IMG/VR virus record: IMGVR_UViG_3300020473_000011
Span: 186,001-250,000 of that record
Length of the DNA stretch: 64,000 nt
Origin: a virus
Reading direction: 5' to 3' (one strand)
Shown: piece by piece, positions 57,494 through 64,000 of the stretch
Position numbering within the stretch: the first letter of the stretch is position 1
How the letters are laid out: each line of letters begins with the position of its first letter
Notes under the pieces: model-generated
What the model saw: only the letters and a program-made list of their open reading frames with translations
Told to the model about the DNA's origin: nothing
The model's database searches: none
Position numbers and translations under genes: made by a program

Positions 57494-58840
57494 TTAGTTT
57501 TGAGGCGGTGCGTCAGCGTCGATCTCAGTCAGCATTAGAACCGTCATATTCGTGTTGTACGAGTTATTCGGTGTTAACGCTGTGTACTTACGATAGCGCG
57601 CTTGGTTCTCAAGTACCTTACCGTCGGCATCTTTCGCACCTTCGTTGTAAACATTTACACGAATAGTAAGCTGTGGCGCGATAACGTCACTACTTGTATA
57701 CGCGATCATGTCAAGGTCATGCTGATAGCGGAAGCGCTTAGTGTTTAAGCGGTTAGGGTACAAGATAACGTACTTTGCACCCGCCAAAATAAAGCTACCT
57801 TGGTTGGTGGTCTCTGAGCTAGCTCGGAACTCAACACGCGTCTGCTGTTGCACTTCGTTTAACCACGCATTCGAGTCACGCGTATTACGAGTGGCATCTT
57901 CTGGGTAAGTTGGTTTAAGTACGTCTTTTTCGCGCACAGTAAATTTCTGTACGATACCCGATAGCGGACGTAACGACACAGGTGTTGCCATACCGATTGG
58001 CACTTGGCCATTCATATCGTAGGTGTACGTCGTGCGGTCGTCAGTAAAGCCATACGTATCATAGATGTGTTTGTTGTAGATACCGTACATACAGAACACA
58101 GGGTTACGACTGCCTAGTGGATCAGGGTCTTGTAGGGCGTTACCTGTCTTTTGGTCAACAGGACGCTGCACACAAACCCAAGATTGCGTAGGTGAGTCAC
58201 CCGCTGATTGGTCGTCAGACTCAATCCAATAAGCGAACACAAAGCCACGGTTTGATACTGATAAACGGAAGCTCATTGGGTAAGCTCGTAGCATTCCGTT
58301 GAACTCACGCACGTCGATGAAGTTCAACGTTTGGATATTGAAGCCATGCGCAGGGATCGGGTCGTTCTTGATTGAGTTCACTGCTGATGACGCGCCCATC
58401 ACAACCACATCGCGGTAGTTGTGTGGTACTGTATGCGGTGATTCACCTACGTGGCCACACACATAGCCGCGAAGGTTAGGGATAGCCTCATCATAGTCAT
58501 CACCTAATTGAAGTGGGGTTGCCACTTGGATCTGACAGGTGTACTGGCTATCGGCCGTCACACGAATACGCCAAGGTTCTTCATCGTGAAGCATGTTAAC
58601 TGCATCAGTCGTTTCAAGCACGGCTTCGATGTTTTGTGGATTAGCTGGATCGAATGTGATTGGCGTACGTGTGATTAACGTAAAGCCATTCGCAATCATG
58701 AGTTGCAGCCAATCCGAGACCATTTCACGTACGTCGGTAAAACCGTCACGCGTCACAGTCGTTACAAATTGCGTATCACCACTTGTTAGTGGTGCTGCTA
58801 GGGTTGACGTGTAAACGTCACCGTTGATGTTTAGTGCCAT
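57494..58840 (-). CDS. Virion-like paralogue B3, type A (448 aa)
   Basis: It is the sister of gene 54154: SFRLSVSNRGFVFAYWIESD, SWVCVQRPVDQKTGNALQDP, GSRNPVFCMYGI, KFTVREKDVLKP, and YPNRLNTKRFRYQHDLDMIA. The N-terminus has REMVSDWLQLMIANGFTLIT, a helix conserved in all family members (compare VMLFDIARWLETVGW). No family recognised. AAGGGGC lies before the ATG, and the gene ends ~190 nt before gene 55389. Confidence 0.75.
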   Translation of the reverse strand: MALNINGDVYTSTLAAPLTSGDTQFVTTVTRDGFTDVREMVSDWLQLMIANGFTLITRTPITFDPANPQNIEAVLETTDAVNMLHDEEPWRIRVTADSQYTCQIQVATPLQLGDDYDEAIPNLRGYVCGHVGESPHTVPHNYRDVVVMGASSAVNSIKNDPIPAHGFNIQTLNFIDVREFNGMLRAYPMSFRLSVSNRGFVFAYWIESDDQSAGDSPTQSWVCVQRPVDQKTGNALQDPDPLGSRNPVFCMYGIYNKHIYDTYGFTDDRTTYTYDMNGQVPIGMATPVSLRPLSGIVQKFTVREKDVLKPTYPEDATRNTRDSNAWLNEVQQQTRVEFRASSETTNQGSFILAGAKYVILYPNRLNTKRFRYQHDLDMIAYTSSDVIAPQLTIRVNVYNEGAKDADGKVLENQARYRKYTALTPNNSYNTNMTVLMLTEIDADAPPQN

Positions 58841-58854
58841 TAGTCAGCCCCTTC

Positions 58855-60195
58855 TTAATTTCCGCCCGCAGGAATGATGCCCGACACGCCAATGTTGTCT
58901 TGCGTCATAATCGCGTTGTTATACCAGCGCATTAAGATGCGTAAGCCCGTATTGTACTCACCCGTTGCACGTAAGCCTTTGTAGCGCTTCTTCGTACCGT
59001 CTTCGTACATAGATAGCTCGGCGATGCCGTCTTGTGAAATGATGTCTGCTGAGCAGTAGCCCATCAAATCCATTTCCTCTAAGTACATGTAACGTTGCGT
59101 GTTCAAACCAGACGGGATAGTTACAACGTACTCGTAGTTCTCCGTCACGCTGATCTGTTCAAGCGGGTTGATTAGGGCAACACTATCTCGCGTGTTGATT
59201 GTCGCGTCTAAGTCTTCACTTGGACGATGCACGTCTGATTCACGCACTACGAAGTAGCGTGTCTCATTCAGTGTTTGGTTTTGAATGCCGTACATACAAA
59301 CAAGCGGCGCGTGGCTCTCTGCTTGGTTGATTAGTGGTGCACCTGAGTCTTTGTCGACTAGACGTTGTGCTGCGAACCAGCTGTGACGACAACCTGTATG
59401 GTCGTACTGGTCGGTTGCTTCTTCCCAGATAGCTAACATAATACCGTGGTCTGATACAGTTAATGCGTAAGACATTGGAATGTTAGGCGTACCCGCAACG
59501 GCAACCTGTGCTGTATCAGGGAACTTGTCTTCGAACTCACGCTTTGCATCATATAGTGGACGACGGCAGAAAAAGCCTTTGTCTTCAATTTCTAGACGTA
59601 GCTGGTCGTTAGGGTCACACCACGAAACTTGCTTGTCGATAACGGGAATACGTCGACCTAAGAAACCCAGTGTACCTTCAACAACAGGGTCGTCATTCTT
59701 GCCGCCTTTGTTCGGTGGCGTGTAGTCATAGAGCTGCCAGTCACCTTGTGCAGGTTTAAATAACTGTAACGGCGTCGATACGTTAATGTGAAGGTTACCA
59801 ATCTCTGGTGCCTTATCATTACGGTCTTCACGACGGTTATTATGACTCGGGTGACATTGCTTACCTACACCTGAATCAAAGCGAATGATCCATGGTTGCG
59901 GTACGACTGATACACCGTGAGTCGCGCGCTCAGGGTCTGCACCTGCTAGGTGGTCTACGAAGCCAGTAGCTTCGATAACGAACACCGATGAATCAAACGA
60001 CAATGGGTCGCTCAGATCAGGGTTGTCCGATGGGTATAAAAGTTTGAAAGCATTCTCTGATGCCGTAGGGTCATCAGGGTGCTCATAATAATCTGTTAAA
60101 TCACGGACAACCGACGTAACCAGCGCTTTAAGCGTAGTGAAACCACCACGTTCAATGCTGTACGGTTGGAAATCCGCTCTCATTTCAAATGCCAT
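58855..60195 (-). CDS. Virion-like paralogue B4, type B (446 aa)
   Basis: Sister of gene 55389 without the large insertion: FQPYSIERGGFTTLKALVTS, QPWIIRFDSGVGKQ, HINVSTPLQLF, MSYALTVSDHGIMLAIWEEA, FVVRESDVHRPSEDLDA, MYLEEMDLMGYCSADIIS, EYNTGLRILMRWY. It is followed 15 nt later by the type A gene 57494, so the order 58855-57494-55389-54154 is B-A-B-A. Start ATG 60195 has a weak ribosome site; an ATG at 60183 is the alternative. Confidence 0.75.
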   Translation of the reverse strand: MAFEMRADFQPYSIERGGFTTLKALVTSVVRDLTDYYEHPDDPTASENAFKLLYPSDNPDLSDPLSFDSSVFVIEATGFVDHLAGADPERATHGVSVVPQPWIIRFDSGVGKQCHPSHNNRREDRNDKAPEIGNLHINVSTPLQLFKPAQGDWQLYDYTPPNKGGKNDDPVVEGTLGFLGRRIPVIDKQVSWCDPNDQLRLEIEDKGFFCRRPLYDAKREFEDKFPDTAQVAVAGTPNIPMSYALTVSDHGIMLAIWEEATDQYDHTGCRHSWFAAQRLVDKDSGAPLINQAESHAPLVCMYGIQNQTLNETRYFVVRESDVHRPSEDLDATINTRDSVALINPLEQISVTENYEYVVTIPSGLNTQRYMYLEEMDLMGYCSADIISQDGIAELSMYEDGTKKRYKGLRATGEYNTGLRILMRWYNNAIMTQDNIGVSGIIPAGGN

Positions 60196-60279
60196 AAGTT
60201 GTTAACTCCGTCACATCGGCAGCCATTGCTGCGATTAAAAGCCCAGTTACATGTCCGCGACGAGCGCGGTCTAGCACCA

Positions 60280-60321
60280 TTGTACAATGAATGTGCAGAG
60301 TATTACAGTTTCATTGTACAA
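60280..60321 (-). promoter_or_regulatory. Paired TTGTACAA sites before gene 58855
   Basis: Exact copies at 60280-60287 and 60314-60321, 34 bp apart. On the minus strand the distal copy is followed 10 nt after TTGTAC by TAATAC. Confidence 0.55.
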
Positions 60322-60333
60322 CCATTGATGCCG

Positions 60334-61230
60334 TTATGCTGTGCGAAACATCACACTGATCCCCGCGTTGTCTGCCTCAGTACTAACCATACTGTGGTAG
60401 ATGCGCTGGGAGTTGAAAACTTCCATGTTCAAATTGGCGTTAGCCGATACGAGGTCAGTATTAGCAAAGCCAATAATGTCGAATACACCCTCGTAGCTAA
60501 AGCGCTCCGTAGAGAAATTGTTCGGAAACTGGATTATGTAATCACGGTTCTCCGCAATCTCCTTCAACTTAACAGTGTGCATGACACTGTTTCGGTTGTA
60601 GACGTAATCAATTGCGGTAGTGGCTGGGGCAGGGACGGGTATATCACTCTCCCGAACCAGCAATTGCTTTATGTCAGCTGTAAAACGGTTAAACGTACCA
60701 CTCAATGCCAGTACAGGGTTGTGTACCGTTGGGATAACAATACCTGTTTCCCAATCGACAGGTTTTTGTACGCAAAGCCAACTCAGCTGACGTTCGGGGC
60801 TATCCACCACGGCATGCTCCCATATCGCGATAGCAAACCCATGGCTGTCAGCCGTGAATAGAAGAGAGAAGGGGCGGTTATACTTGCCGTGGGTACCGAG
60901 TCGGTCTCGACGGAACCAGTACCCCAACTCATTCGGCGTGTCTGAGGTATTTAGACTTCCGACAACCCGTGCGTATAAGTCACCCGTCGTGCTTTCTACC
61001 TGCATTGGCGTCGCAATGTTCAAGCGTAAGCGCTGTTCGTCACTCGATAGCTCGAAGCGAACTACCCACTCTTGGTCGTACGAGTTTACGTCCAAGGCGA
61101 TTCGAGGCTTCATAAGCAAGACACGACCGTCTTGCTTCTCTATGATCTCAAAATGGTAGTTGGCCTTCTCTTTGAGAGCTTCAAAAACTTCCCTCAAGTC
61201 GACAAGGCCATGTCGGAAAAAGCTAAACAT
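60334..61230 (-). CDS. Virion-like paralogue B5, short form (298 aa)
   Basis: It is a shorter divergent member with the same landmarks: LFTADSHGFAIAIWEHAVVD, SWLCVQKPVDWETG, LLVRESDIPVP, FPNNFSTERFSYEGVFDIIG and a final AGISVMFRTA. The N-terminus VDLREVFEALKEKANYHFEI corresponds to the family's opening helix. It lies 9 nt after gene 61239, indicating one operon with the upstream genes. Function unknown. Confidence 0.72.
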   Translation of the reverse strand: MFSFFRHGLVDLREVFEALKEKANYHFEIIEKQDGRVLLMKPRIALDVNSYDQEWVVRFELSSDEQRLRLNIATPMQVESTTGDLYARVVGSLNTSDTPNELGYWFRRDRLGTHGKYNRPFSLLFTADSHGFAIAIWEHAVVDSPERQLSWLCVQKPVDWETGIVIPTVHNPVLALSGTFNRFTADIKQLLVRESDIPVPAPATTAIDYVYNRNSVMHTVKLKEIAENRDYIIQFPNNFSTERFSYEGVFDIIGFANTDLVSANANLNMEVFNSQRIYHSMVSTEADNAGISVMFRTA

Positions 61231-61238
61231 GCTCTGCC

Positions 61239-61895
61239 TTACACGCCTGTGAAACCGTTACCGATTGCGTTCATATCTAGGTTACTCGTGTCGTCTAACG
61301 AAAAGGTACTTGAGACTGTTTCCATGCCATCACTGACCATACCAACTGATTCACTTTCTAGGCCATCAGTGCCACTTGCTTTCTTACCTAGCGACTCAGT
61401 CTGCTTCACGGTTGTGAAACCTGCGTCTTTAAGCCCGCTAAGTTGTACTGTAGCCGTCGCGAAGTCGATGTCGCCTTCACCGTCTTCTTGTGGGAATGAC
61501 TTGCGCTCAAGCTCGGCGGTAACGCTAAAAGCATCGCTTTCGAACTCAGCGTCAACAGCTGGGATCAACGTTTCTTCTGCCCACGTTACAAACTCACCTA
61601 CGAACTCGTCACCGTTAGACTCGCTATTTACTGTCACTTCCCACTCAAGGTCGTCACTGTTTAATTGACGTAGTGACGGTGTCAGTGTTGGCCAGTCCCA
61701 CTTCATCATCGCGTTAAAGCCTTTGATAGTATCAGTTAGAAAGCCCTGAACACGCGATACGGTCTCTGTGCCTGCGTCGGTCAGTGTTAGGTTTTCGAGT
61801 TCTTCGCCAATATTCGATGAACCGCCACCAATACTTGATGAACCACCACCTACAAGGGCTTCATAACGTTCTAGGATTGTATTTGCTCGTGTCAT
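61239..61895 (-). CDS. Protein with N-terminal motif and Gly-Ser linker, 218 aa
   Basis: I start at ATG 61895 (MTRANTILERYEALV), 8 nt after GTGAGAC; a GTG at 61901 is the alternative. The motif matches that of gene 15403 (MTRADQILARFEE). It is followed by a flexible GGGSSSIGGGSSNIG linker, which supports the idea that the first ~15 residues are a separable tag. The body is acidic and strand-rich with no recognised family. It lies between two members of the virion-like family. Confidence 0.75.
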   Translation of the reverse strand: MTRANTILERYEALVGGGSSSIGGGSSNIGEELENLTLTDAGTETVSRVQGFLTDTIKGFNAMMKWDWPTLTPSLRQLNSDDLEWEVTVNSESNGDEFVGEFVTWAEETLIPAVDAEFESDAFSVTAELERKSFPQEDGEGDIDFATATVQLSGLKDAGFTTVKQTESLGKKASGTDGLESESVGMVSDGMETVSSTFSLDDTSNLDMNAIGNGFTGV

Positions 61896-61927
61896 TATCA
61901 CAGTCTCACTTTAGTTGTTGTTTAAGG

Positions 61928-63007
61928 CTACGACATCATTGCCGTTAGCCAGTTACTTGATTCGTCTTGTACACTACGAACGTGTTCGCGTATCTCTGAA
62001 CCGTTGATCATGATAAACATGATCGTCCCTGATGTTTCTTGTGCATGGTTGATAACCGATTTGTACTTACGGGCTATCTGCTCACGAAACACCTTAGAAA
62101 ATTCTATGTTTTGCATGCTGCCAAACAGACGGGCTTCACTGAATGCGACTAAGTCCATTACATGCCTGTAACGGTATCGCCGAGTGTTGAGGTTGTGCGG
62201 GAAAAAGACCTTGGCCGTGTTTTCTTCGGTGTAGTAATTCACCTCTGCATCCCAGTGCGGCATGATGGCATTTTCCATGCGCTTAAACTGCCACGCGGGT
62301 TGTGACTTAGTCGGCACCACCACGTCAGATTCACGAACAACAAACTTATTGCGCTTATGGCCAAAACCATTTTTTATCTCATAGGCTGCAAAGACAGGTG
62401 ACATTTCGCTAACTAGTGGCTCACCTGATTCGGGGTCAACTGGGCGCTGTACGCACAGCCAGCTAAACCATGAACCATCATGCCACACGCTGGCATCATC
62501 GAACGTCTCTTCATACGTAAAGAACACAAAGCCTCTGTCGGTAAGCGTTAATACGTAGCCCATCGGATAAGCAGGCGCTGCTTTGCTTAGGTACGTTCGG
62601 TCAATAAATGGAATACCCACATTACCAATGTCACTGCCAATAACACCAACATGATCCCAGCCGAGCAGCTGTTCGTATTCCCCAAGCACTTCTGTTAAGA
62701 ACCCCGTATCAGGTAGCTGTAAGTCAGGTGCGACATAGACGCGCGCCTGATCCCATTCAACCTTAAACATGATACGGTACGAGTACTGCTTACCTGCCAG
62801 CATTGCGTTACCCTCGGGCAACACTTCGAGCAGACAAGAGAAGGGGATGTCATCTTCGAGCAGCTTCGGATGTAGTAGGAAGTCGTTCTCGCCTTGTTGA
62901 ATAGTTACCGACGTAAATGAGCCAGCCTCGACCATGTCGATGACTAGTTCTTTCATCATTGTAACGTGGCTTTTAAAACCGCTACGGTGGAACGAGTAAC
63001 CTGCCAT
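61928..63007 (-). CDS. Virion-like paralogue B6 (359 aa)
   Basis: It is the most divergent member, first in the operon order: GYVLTLTDRGFVFFTYEETF, SWLCVQRPVDPESGEPLV, FVVRESDVVVPTK, FPHNLNTRRYRYRHVMDLVA and TSGTIMFIMING. The opening YSFHRSGFKSHVTMMKELVI is like the RGGF...TSVV start of type B. Function unknown. AGGAG lies 9 nt before the ATG, and it starts 6 nt after gene 63014. Confidence 0.75.
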   Translation of the reverse strand: MAGYSFHRSGFKSHVTMMKELVIDMVEAGSFTSVTIQQGENDFLLHPKLLEDDIPFSCLLEVLPEGNAMLAGKQYSYRIMFKVEWDQARVYVAPDLQLPDTGFLTEVLGEYEQLLGWDHVGVIGSDIGNVGIPFIDRTYLSKAAPAYPMGYVLTLTDRGFVFFTYEETFDDASVWHDGSWFSWLCVQRPVDPESGEPLVSEMSPVFAAYEIKNGFGHKRNKFVVRESDVVVPTKSQPAWQFKRMENAIMPHWDAEVNYYTEENTAKVFFPHNLNTRRYRYRHVMDLVAFSEARLFGSMQNIEFSKVFREQIARKYKSVINHAQETSGTIMFIMINGSEIREHVRSVQDESSNWLTAMMS

Positions 63008-63013
63008 TGGTGC

Positions 63014-63253
63014 CTACTCCTGCTCAAGACTGAGCGGGGATTCAAAGTCTATTCTGGCTGCACGTGAGTTAACCCACTTGATAGTCGTCAAACGTAGAGC
63101 TTCATGACCAATGTTACTCGCAGCCGCAAGTGCACTCATGAATAACAGTGATTGTTCGGCGGGTGTTAGCGTGCTTCGTCCATTCGTTGCGCGTGTGGCC
63201 ATGCTTTTTACATAGCGCGCAAGCGTAGAGTCAGCTGCAAATGTTAATGCCAT
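63014..63253 (-). CDS. Hypothetical protein, 79 aa
   Basis: The start ATG 63253 has GAGG 9 nt upstream. It opens MALTFAADSTLARYVKSMA, a loose version of the recurring N-terminal motif, followed by an Ala-rich helical hairpin (PAEQSLLFMSALAAASNIG). It is the first gene of the operon carrying the virion-like family. No family recognised. Confidence 0.7.
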   Translation of the reverse strand: MALTFAADSTLARYVKSMATRATNGRSTLTPAEQSLLFMSALAAASNIGHEALRLTTIKWVNSRAARIDFESPLSLEQE

Positions 63254-63300
63254 TTAATTGCCTCCCAGTCAGGCGGTCTCAACTCAGTATCAATGCTACA

Positions 63301-63319
63301 ATTATAAACCATTGTACAA
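63301..63319 (-). promoter_or_regulatory. TATAAT and TTGTACAA before gene 63014
   Basis: TATAAT (63301-63306, minus) lies 5 nt after the exact palindrome (63312-63319). No good -35 box is seen 17 nt upstream (TATGAA), so an activator at the palindrome is conceivable. GTTGAGAC lies downstream. Confidence 0.55.
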
Positions 63320-63361
63320 GAGTTTCATACTACCCGAAAGTGAGGCTAATTGGCACCTAAT

Positions 63362-63571
63362 TTAACGTTGGGGGTCTTGTTTGTTTTGTCGCTTAAAGCG
63401 CTGCATTTTGTTCCACAGGCGATACGAGTCACCGTCATTCACCTTGGCCATTCGTATACAGGCGTCATTCATCGCATCAAGGTCTTTGCTTTCCAGCGCT
63501 TTGTTAAAGTCGCGCTCTATGTAGCGTTTTAAGTCGCTCCCTTTCATAACAACGACGTCGGTTTGTCTCAT
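63362..63571 (-). CDS. Hypothetical protein, 69 aa
   Basis: AGGT lies 8 nt before ATG 63571. A small basic helical protein (GSDLKRYIERDFNKALESKD, then LWNKMQRFKRQNKQ) without signal or membrane segment. It follows the SLOG-like gene by 15 nt and is probably co-transcribed with it. No family recognised. Confidence 0.65.
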   Translation of the reverse strand: MRQTDVVVMKGSDLKRYIERDFNKALESKDLDAMNDACIRMAKVNDGDSYRLWNKMQRFKRQNKQDPQR

Positions 63572-63586
63572 AGTTCTACCTATTTT

Positions 63587-64000
63587 TTAGCGTGCAGCTA
63601 TACGACCACCCGTATAGGCGACGTATACTTCTAAGTTGTGGTGCTTGGCACGTGCAATCATGTCCCGCGTTCCAGCGGAGTGTCCGTCCCAAAGGGCGAT
63701 TAAGCCACCTCGTGACTGCGCCGCATAGCAAGCCATGTCTTCGTTTCGTAAGAAGCCCGCTTCTAAGTTCGGGTCTTCTGAGTCACCCCAGTCAGGCTCA
63801 AAGTCTTCCACATGGATGCCGTGTGCTTTGGCATATTTAACACCGAGTGCATCGCCCCCTAAAGCCGTTCCGTTTACGACCTCCGTGATGTCCCAGCCGA
63901 ACTTGGTAACAGCCTTAGCGACTGCGCGTTCAAGCAGCGGGTAGTCCCGCATCGTTAGATGACGTGAGCCTGCTATTATCAAACGAGTAGTCTTTATCTT
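63587..64000 (-). CDS. SLOG/DUF2493-like nucleotide-binding protein (5' end off window)
   Basis: The frame is open to the right edge, so the true start is outside. The visible part contains TTRLIIAGSRHLTMRDYPLL, then VVNGTALGGDALGVKYAKAH and LIALWDGHSAGTRDMIARAK. This is the order of the SLOG (YspA/DUF2493) fold: a GSR loop, a G.A.G.D...A motif and a final W.G.S.GT motif. SLOG domains bind nucleotides or nucleotide-derived ligands and occur in nucleotide-hydrolysing and defence-related proteins. The role here is unknown. Confidence 0.82.
   Translation of the reverse strand, partial: KIKTTRLIIAGSRHLTMRDYPLLERAVAKAVTKFGWDITEVVNGTALGGDALGVKYAKAHGIHVEDFEPDWGDSEDPNLEAGFLRNEDMACYAAQSRGGLIALWDGHSAGTRDMIARAKHHNLEVYVAYTGGRIAAR

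Noticed and set aside
60166-60861. A 231-codon plus-strand frame opposite genes 58855 and 60334
   Set aside because: It overlaps two well-supported minus-strand paralogues and the palindrome pair between them; its sequence has no protein-like features.

Overview
The window is a stretch of a large contractile-tailed (myovirus-type) bacteriophage genome. It holds a tail sheath, a tail tube, a tube-like paralogue, a tape measure, a P2/Mu-style baseplate core (PAAR tip, gp25/W, J, I, hub D/gp27, OB-fold spike and needle), lysis genes, eight tRNA genes and many virion-like proteins. No terminase, portal, capsid or replication genes are visible, so the head and replication modules lie outside. A gammaproteobacterial, probably marine, host is suggested by a phage-borne ArfA-like ribosome rescue factor and a DUF3718-like secreted protein. 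Both families are typical of Vibrio, Shewanella and Alteromonadales relatives. That host call is inference.

Layout. 1-6.2 kb (minus): baseplate operon PAAR, gp25/W, J, I, then a DUF3751/DUF4815 fibre protein running off the left edge. 6.4-7.2 kb (plus): two unknown genes. 7.2-12.6 kb (minus): hub, OB spike, separate needle and a 475-residue protein. 12.7-16.8 kb: tRNA-rich accessory region with an Aca2-like regulator plus a 99-residue partner (plus), a secreted DUF3718-like protein and two unknown genes. 17.4-30.2 kb (minus): the tail shaft operon, from a CheW-like protein through neck/terminator candidates, sheath, tube, tube-like protein, chaperone with a possible +1 frameshift extension, and tape measure. 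31.1-35.0 kb: five tandem paralogues. 35.1-36.0 kb (plus): arfA and an unknown gene. 36.0-37.4 kb: holin-like and lytic transglycosylase genes with small neighbours. 37.6-44.6 kb: a compact mobile element with three tyrosine recombinases and a TnpC/GmtX-like gene, abutting the stop codon of a 3108-residue virion protein. 44.6-63.3 kb: that giant protein and six further paralogous virion-like proteins. 63.4-64 kb: a small gene and a SLOG/DUF2493-like gene cut by the right edge.

Regulation. The palindrome TTGTACAA (extended form close to ATCGTTGTACAACGAT) occurs 29 times, where about one copy is expected by chance. Almost all copies are intergenic, often in pairs and next to sigma70-like promoters, so it looks like the operator of a phage-wide regulator. 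A second short motif, TGAGAC, recurs in the leaders just upstream of many start codons. Rho-independent terminators close several operons, and two of them carry the palindrome in their loop.

The most unusual content is the recombinase-trio element with TATGGAAA arrays at both ends, the dispersed palindrome system, the phage-encoded ArfA with hairpins inside its 3' coding region, the CheW-like protein at the head of the tail operon, the Aca2-like operon with helically phased GTGCAC operators, and a shared N-terminal motif on many otherwise different proteins that resembles a targeting signal.
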